Source: Tillandsia leiboldiana
Taxonomy: Eukaryota; Streptophyta; Magnoliopsida; Poales; Bromeliaceae
DNA length: 64,000 bases
Direction: 5' to 3'
NCBI GenBank assembly: GCA_029204045.2
Contig: CM055068.1
Span: forward strand, 34,611,345 to 34,675,344
Both the position numbers and the translations under genes were made by a program. Position 1 is the first letter of the stretch. The number at the start of each line of letters is the position of its first letter. Below are positions 57,911 to 64,000 of this stretch, piece after piece. Under the pieces are notes generated by a model, which was not told the DNA's origin, ran no database searches, and worked only from the letters and a program-made list of their open reading frames with translations.

Positions 57911-59305
57911 TGTCAAGCCCCGGGAGTAGATATACAGCGGAAAATACCATACTTTTTTTTTTTTTTTTGAAATAAGCTCCCGCGAGGCACGTGCACAGAC
58001 CCGCCACATACACCAGTTCTCTCTGCATGACAGACAGAGTCTCCCTTGCGTATGTACGGCGTAGTTACCATGACCATACTTTAACCGCATCAACCAAAGA
58101 GTGAAGTAGAAAATGCTTATGTTGTAAAACAATGTTAATTTAGCGCAATATAAGTTTGAAAGGATAAATCCACGAGTTTTAAAGATTGTGCCTATGCGAC
58201 ACCCGATTTTGAAATACTTTTCGCAACCCTTTTTATTTTTTGAAAACCGCATTTGAAACACATAAGGAAAATAAAACGCCCTACCATACAGCTATCCAAA
58301 CACAAGTCATAAATCCATCTCATCATCCACATCATCCACAATAACTAAAACCACATGCGAAGTAAACTAACCAACTGAAATAAGCAAATAAAGAGAAGGA
58401 AAAGTATCACCAGCCAGAAGATTGGCTAATACTCTCTAGTCGCAACCTCACCGCCGTCCCGGACCCCACCCCTGACTGAACCTGTCACATAGTGGGAGTC
58501 AGTGACATGAAGAGTAAAGACATGCAAGACCACAAAAACAATGCTAGAAAGGTACAGGAAATAACAATAATAAACCGAACCGTAACCCAGAGCATCCACA
58601 ACCCCATCCTGCTACCAATCATAATAAACCGAACCGTAACCCAAGCACAAAGCTGCCATGTCGGTCCGAGGACCTCAGGCAAAAGGAACAATCCCGCTCA
58701 GAACCTAGTGCAAAGAAACCCCACACTGCACGAATGCAGCACCGCAAAAAGCAGCAAAGGGCCCCCCACGCATATAGCCGCGTGGGGTCCACGGATCTAG
58801 TCAGACCACCTCTCCGGAAAAATACACCGACACGGTGGCCAAACCGCTAGTATGCGTGCAAGCGCCATGAGCATATCCATCATCAAAGAAGTGCCGTGAG
58901 CCTCCTGCGACACTCAGTCGCTCCAATGTAGCATAAATCTTAGTAAGTAACCCGAGGTCAGTCAACCTTTCTTTAACTCTTGATGTGTCATACAAACCAG
59001 TTCTATCATACTCAGTTATTAAAAGATGTCATTAATAACGATAACAAAAGAAGAGGGAAGGATCAGAAGGAAGCCAACCGACGGCATCCCCTTCCTGGAT
59101 AAGGATACCCACCTGAAACGGAGATAAACGACCGCGCCCGCAACTATCCTAAGCACTCAAAACCTTACGCGGGCCTAATAAAATATCCAAATAAACAAAT
59201 CAATCTTTTACCCCAAACCGGCAAATTCAATGGTCCCGACCACTGTACCAAAAATCCCTTCTATCCCAAAACCGGAACTGCCTCCGGTGTTTCGATTGTC
59301 GCACC
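57911..59305 (-). repeat. Element C 5' LTR, truncated
   Basis: Starts TGTCAAGCCCCGGGAG and stays collinear with 49631-51090, then breaks at gattgtcgcacc, where the other LTR continues gatcaataaccc. A plus-strand LTR starts at 59306. Confidence 0.85.
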
Positions 59306-61914
59306 TGTAGAGTACCGGGACTTCGTATAGTGCACCGACCTCGCAAGATGGCGTGGTGCGGGGAAATCGCCTGGAGCGTGTTCCTTTTGTGTTTACAGAT
59401 GAGTTCGGGTTGATTTGGATCAACGCGGAAGCCCTTGGGTTGAAAAGTGTGTTAGCGGCGTCAAAAATTTGGAAGCTCCAGATTGAATCAGCATTTTTCA
59501 GGGCATTGCGTACGTCTAGAGTACTGGTTTTTTTTTATAGAGCATCGACTCCACAGTTGTGCACAGAAATTGGAAAAATATTTGGGACATGTGTATTTTG
59601 TGATTACAGTGGAGTTCGGGAGGTTTCGGAGTGATGCGGAAGGTTCCGGGGCGAAAAGTGAGTTGGCGGTGACAAAAATCCAAGCTTTAGCCGAATTTTG
59701 GTGGATTGGGCATTGAGTTCCCGAACCAACTGTGTAGTGAACCGGAATTTGGAATATAAATAAATGGAAATAAAAATAGTATGAAATACTATTGTTTATT
59801 GAGGTGAAGAATGACCTGGAAATGAATTGGGCCCAAATCGGGATTAAAATAAGATATCTAGAATCTTATGTGAGGAAGTGGGCCAGATTGTAAGTGGAAA
59901 ATTCACAGTCTCGGAAAATTCCGAGAAAATTACGGGAGCTCCGTAAATATGTTTTAAGGCCACAGTAAGAGTTTCGCGTTGATCGGACACCCGGATTGAG
60001 AGAACGGGCTCCGCCAGCGAATTCAAATTCCGTGGGACTTTTGGCAAATCAAAAAGGGTCCCGGAATTCCCAGCGTAGGGTTTGCTGGTTGTTCGGCAAC
60101 TTTCGGTGGCCTTGGCCGTGATTGGACGCGTGTTGGGCCCAATAAATGGAATTGTGGTGCAACTTGGGCGCAAGCGTTGGAAACCGGGCTTAAAAAGAGA
60201 TCGCGTGGGTCACTGGAGGACCCGTCGAGTGTTCAGAAGTGATTTCGCGTGTCGTGGATGTCAAATTTGGCCCCCGGGCGGAGTTTGGATTGAAGATTGC
60301 CTCTCCGGGCGTCTCCGGGGAATTTTAGAGTTGAAATTCGGCAAATCGGGTTTCAGAATTGGACCCGGTGCGGAAAACCGGATCAGTGGGCTATCCGGGG
60401 GCATTTGACAAATGTTTGGACGAGAATTTGGAGAAACGGATATCGTTTTTGGACTCAGCGCGCGAAATCGCTAAGAATGGACTATTTATTTGTTTAATTT
60501 GGAGCCCGGTAGGCGTGCGCGCTTTTCGAGACGACGCGGCACGCAAACCGAGGCATCACGGGCACGAGTTCCGAGGCATGCGTGGCGCGGATCCCGAGGA
60601 GGCAGCATTGGCGCGCATCTCGAGGGCGGCCGCGTGTCAGGAGGCGCCGCGGGCGCGCTGGGAAGCGCACCCGCCTGCGCGGGGGCACGCGAGGGGCCGC
60701 CACATGGCGGGCCCCCACTGGCGGCCCCGGGCGCATGAGGGCGCGTGCCCGTGTCACGCGCCTGTGCGCAGGCTGCGCGGCCGCGTGGCGCGCAGGGGAG
60801 TGGCCACGTGGCCGCTGCTTCGTTGCCTGGACCGGGAGCACCCGCATGGGTGCGGTGGACCGGCGGGTGCACCGTAGACCGGTGGTCCGTGGACCACCCT
60901 TCCCTCTCTCCCTCCTTTTCTTCTTCTTCTTCCTCCCCGCAAGCCATTTTCTCCCCTTCTTTCTTTTCCTTCTCCAACCGAGAGTGAGGGAGAGTGAGGG
61001 AGGAGGTTGTGGGAGGTGGCGTTTTGCGTCGCGGGTGTGACGCCCCACTTCCCAGGGGGTCACCCATCCTAGAACTACTCTAGCTCTAGCACGCTTAACT
61101 CTCATGTTCCTCTTGAATCTTGCTACCATCCAAAATGCTATAGCCGGGTTAGAGATTTAGTCCTATTATATCATTTATATAGAGGACTAATCCAAATTCC
61201 GGGGGTGTCACATTCTTCCCCCCTTTAAGCCCTGACGTCCACGTCAGGCTCAAGCACACTCACAAGCACCAGGCGATGTGAGACTCGTCTCGCTAGCCTT
61301 AGCCGACCTTGTGAGGAGCTGCACTCCACTCACAACGGTCATTTGCCGGGGAGCCTCGCTCTACCCGCTATATAACCCTGGCTCAGCCGAGACTCATCTC
61401 ACATTTCCGGCTGGTGAATGTCTCTGATACCAACTGTGACGCCCCACTTCCCAGGGGGTCACCCATCCTAGAACTACTCTAGCTCTAGCACGCTTAACTC
61501 TCATGTTCCTCTTGAATCTTGCTACCATCCAAAATGCTATAGCCGGGTTAGAGATTTAGTCCTATTATATCATTTATATAGAGGACTAATCCAAATTCCG
61601 GGGGTGTCACAGCGGGCCTCGTGGAGCGCGCGAGGCTTCCGATGGAAGCGATTTGGCGGCGGCGGCGCGGTCGGGTAAGTCCCGCATTTTTATTTTACAG
61701 TATTTTTGCACAGTATTGGGGGAAGTTTTGTTGACCTTGGTTTAAACCCCTCGCTCTCATCTGTGTTACGGACCGTATTTTGCTGCACCGTTTTACGTGC
61801 AGGTTCTAACAATGCATCTCGTTGTGCGTACAGGACTGGATGAAGGTGTACCGTGTTGCGTGCAACACTACAGTCAGATGTGCACCGTTTTGCATGCAGT
61901 TTTGAGGTACGTGC
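59306..61914 (+). repeat. Plus-strand gypsy LTR fragment, split by a TRIM
   Basis: Starts TGTAGAGTACCGGG. From about 60055 it follows the gypsy-2 LTR (ggaattcccagcgtagggtt, ggacccgtcgagtg, ggacatcg-like, cagcgcgcgaaatcgctaag, gccacgtggcc at 60803, pyrimidine patch at 60897-60960, gcaccgttttgcatgcag at 61883). The 61617-61900 part continues it after the TRIM. The 3' end is cut by the copia LTR at 61915. 59541-59684 is the piece shared with the MULE. Confidence 0.7.
61036..61611 (-). mobile_element. TRIM: miniature LTR retrotransposon (576 bp)
   Basis: Two 177-bp terminal repeats (61036-61212 and 61435-61611), TGTGACGCCCC...GGGTGTCACA, that I cannot tell apart by eye, around a 222-bp interior. 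Target duplication GCGGG at 61031-61035 and 61612-61616. Minus orientation: primer site TGGTATCAGAGA next to 61434 and a polypurine tract aaaggggggaagaa beside 61212. No coding sequence. Structure and identical repeats indicate a recent, trans-mobilised insertion. Confidence 0.95.
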
Positions 61915-63230
61915 TGTTACGGCTTTTTGGTATTGGCATATTTCGTGAGTCAAGTCAGTGAGTTGAGTCGGAGTCTTAAAGGGATCAAATTGTCAATCAG
62001 CATTCAAAGACTTAGAGAAGATTCAACAAGAGCTCATGTCGACACTCAGTGTTTTGAGTCTTGAAGATTGAAGGTGAAGAATTGTGGATCAATTGCATCA
62101 ATCTTAAAGAAAATGGATTTGGAATGCTTAGGTACGTTTAACTAAATAATTTTGGTGATCCGAATACATTTGAGTAGTTTAGAAACACTTGGATAAGGTT
62201 TCATTGCATAAAAATCAAAAACTGGACAAATTGGATGTTCAGAGTCCGGATCAGAAATTCTGATCCTGAACCCGATCAGGATCAGAATTCCGATCAGGAT
62301 CAGAATTCCGATCCGGATCAGAATTCCGATCCGGATCCCGAACCTTGTTTTTTCAGGAATTGCTGAAAAAAAGACGACGATCAGGATCGCCATAAATCTG
62401 ATCCGGATCATCGTGCGGGAAAATTTCTGTTAAGGCAGTTTTTGATGCTTATCTCTTTCCAAAGGTTTCTAAACTATAAATAGACATTTAGGGTTTCTCA
62501 AGAACGTGTGTTCTCTACCGATTAATTTATAAAACACTTGAGAGCAACCCTAGAGGCTAGGTTTTTATCGTTCTTCTTTATAGCCTCTTTTAGGTCAATT
62601 CGATGGTTCCTTCAAGAACATATCTTTGGTCGAATTGATCTAATCTTTGCTTAGAGATTTCTTCTACGGTTCTTCATTGATAATCTAAGCAAAGGATCAC
62701 CATCGAAGTCAATATTCTTATCGACTGAGTTTGCGTCGTGGATTCGACGTGGCATCGTGGATTCGGTGTGCTAAAGGCGTTTCGTGGATTCGAAGCGTGC
62801 GTTCGTGGATTCGAACGTGAGCAGTGGACGGGCAAAACGGTGGAGCGCGAGGTCCAAGAAATTGAAGGAGGGGTTAAATCCGTGGAGACGGTAATCACCT
62901 TGTTATTCTTCTTTTCTTAGGGATTGTTATTGCGTGGATATCCAACCGGTCAGCGCGAGGTCCGAAGAAGCTGAAGGAGGGGTTGAGTCCGTGGAGTCGG
63001 TAATCACCTTGTTATTCTTCTATTCTTAGTGGATTGTTATTGCGTGTTGGTCCCGTGGTTTTTCTCCTGGATTGGAGTTTCCACGTATATCTCGGTGTGC
63101 TGTTTTTATTTTCCGCATTGGTTTTTATTTTGCACTGAGATTGAGTTTTTAAGTATTACACCTATTCACCCCCCCTCTAGTTGTTTGATAGTACCTATTT
63201 AGATCCTTGTGGATCCTATAAAAACCTACA
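61915..63230 (+). repeat. Copia 5' LTR, plus-strand element
   Basis: TGTTACGGCTTTTTGG to AAAACCTACA, 1316 bp, matching the minus-strand copia LTR at 15554-16816 along its length. It carries about five ccgatc.ggatcagaatt units (62250-62340), four cgtggattcg units (62738-62815), and a tandem pair of about 107 bp (62851-62950 and 62958-63060) sharing cggtaatcaccttgttattc. Confidence 0.9.
62475..62482 (+). promoter_or_regulatory. TATA box of the plus-strand copia LTR
   Basis: TATAAATA followed by gacatttagggtttctc; transcription would start some 30 bases on, in the LTR. Confidence 0.7.
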
Positions 63231-63232
63231 AG

Positions 63233-63244
63233 TGGTATCAGAGC
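63233..63244 (+). other. Primer binding site of the plus-strand copia element
   Basis: TGGTATCAGAGC two bases after the LTR, complementary to initiator methionine tRNA. Confidence 0.93.
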
Positions 63245-63264
63245 GGGTTTTAGGTTTATCTATC

Positions 63265-64000
63265 ATGATGGGTGAAAGTGGTAATATTTATAGACCTCCT
63301 CTTTTTGATGGGACTAATTATGCTTATTGGAAAGTGCGGATGAGAGCTTTTCTCATCGCAATTGATGAGCGAGTATGGCAATCCGTGGAATGTGGTTGGG
63401 TGCATCCTGTTGAGGAAGTAGGAAATTCTACTACCCCAAAACCTCGCTCTAGATGGTCCAAAGAGGAATTTGAAAGATCTTCTTACAATGGGAAAGGTAT
63501 GAACGCTTTATTTAACTCTCTTTCCTCGACTGAATTTACAAGAATTTCCGCGTGTGAAACCGCGAAGGAAATTTGGGATATTCTCAAAATTACACATGAG
63601 GGTACTAATCTTGTAAAAATTCAAAAGCTCCAGATGCTTACAAGTCAATTTGACTCTATTCATATGGAAGAGCATGAATTGTTTACAGATTATTACACTA
63701 GACTTCAAGATGTAATTAATACATGTGCTAATCTAGGAGAAAAGATCCCGGAGTCGAAAATTGTAAGAAAGATACTTCGGACTCTTCCGGAACGGTTTAG
63801 GGCAAAGGTTACCGCCATTGAAACCGTTAGTCATCCGGATGAGATGAGTGTTGAGGAATTAGTAGGTGCTTTGCAAACTTATGAATTGACTTTTCCTACT
63901 AATCAAGTTTCTTCCAAGTCTTCTTCTAAGCTTACAGGTATTGCATTCAAATCCACAAAGAAAGAAGATAGCGAATCGAGTTCCGACGATGAAATCTCTT
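63265..64000 (+). CDS. Copia gag (5' part, runs off the window)
   Basis: Open from the ATG at 63265 (a second ATG follows at 63268) to the window end, 245 codons with no stop. It forms the capsid-like particle that packages element RNA. Motifs: RPPLFDGTNYAYWKVRMRAF near the start (the DUF4219-type gag head), AKEIWDILK..HEGT, KIQKLQMLTSQFDSI, YYTRLQDVINTCANLG, KILRTLPERFRAKVTAIE and EELVGALQTYEL, the UBN2-type copia gag core. A Ser/Glu-rich stretch (EDSESSSDDE) opens before the expected zinc knuckle, which lies outside. The order LTR, primer site, short leader, gag is intact. Confidence 0.92.
   Translation, partial: MMGESGNIYRPPLFDGTNYAYWKVRMRAFLIAIDERVWQSVECGWVHPVEEVGNSTTPKPRSRWSKEEFERSSYNGKGMNALFNSLSSTEFTRISACETAKEIWDILKITHEGTNLVKIQKLQMLTSQFDSIHMEEHELFTDYYTRLQDVINTCANLGEKIPESKIVRKILRTLPERFRAKVTAIETVSHPDEMSVEELVGALQTYELTFPTNQVSSKSSSKLTGIAFKSTKKEDSESSSDDEIS

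Larger units (their letters stand above)
49631..59305 (-). mobile_element. Element C: large gypsy element with gag-protease and pol relics
   Basis: Minus orientation, shown by the primer site at 57891-57902 and the protease and gag frames. A 3' LTR of 5.1 kb (49631-54769) follows a polypurine tract (54770-54785). The interior of 3.1 kb keeps gag-PR pieces and a shred of integrase C-terminus. The 5' LTR (57911-59305) matches the first 1.4 kb of the other and is then cut by another LTR. No right-hand target duplication can be seen. Confidence 0.85.

Overview
The window looks like repeat-dense intergenic DNA from a flowering plant. The evidence is an angiosperm-type Mutator-like transposon carrying a plant mobile domain gene, Ty3/gypsy chromovirus (Tekay-like) and Ty1/copia elements primed by initiator-Met tRNA, a TRIM, CACTA-type MITEs and GC-rich LTR promoters. 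The species cannot be named from sequence alone. I see no ordinary host gene, tRNA, rRNA or CRISPR array. Nearly every position belongs to a transposable element or to AT-rich spacer.

Layout. 1-3934 holds ends of gypsy LTRs in both orientations. 4282-12039 is a Mutator-like element (MULE) with long terminal inverted repeats, arrays of 9-bp-arm palindromes inside both ends, a three-exon transposase gene with an in-frame stop in exon 1, and a six-exon plant mobile domain (PMD) gene whose reconstructed frame is open. 12040-15553 is AT-rich and holds two CACTA-like MITEs. 15554-27189 is a minus-strand copia element split by gypsy-1 (18976-26732, TSD TAACT), which has gag-protease but no pol. 27190-45248 is a truncated minus-strand Tekay-like element with gag/PR, RT, RNase H, integrase and chromodomain pieces. 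It is split by gypsy-2 (28048-38448, TSD TGAGA) and by solo LTR-1 (40112-43305, TSD AAATC). Solo LTR-2 (45515-48932, TSD GGCAT) lies in an older LTR. Element C (49631-59305) is another gag-protease element lacking most of pol, with a 5.1-kb LTR that contains a GC-rich tandem array. An LTR fragment (59306-61914) follows, split by an intact TRIM (61036-61611, TSD GCGGG). A plus-strand copia element starts at 61915 and runs off the window with an open gag.

How the parts relate. Three gypsy-type elements with usable LTR/PBS/PPT signals lack a working pol and would need enzymes supplied in trans, plausibly by Tekay-like relatives resembling the broken one here. The most striking is gypsy-2: its leader reaches the old gag start, and the body is then replaced by four different minisatellites (29, 30, 20 and 27 bp) between relics of protease and chromodomain. 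Its LTRs are nearly identical, so it moved recently. Several LTR families share one promoter layout, a GC-rich block of CACGTG (G-box) motifs upstream of a TATA box or pyrimidine patch. The premature stops in the old reading frames are mostly explicable as C-to-T changes, as expected for methylated repeats.
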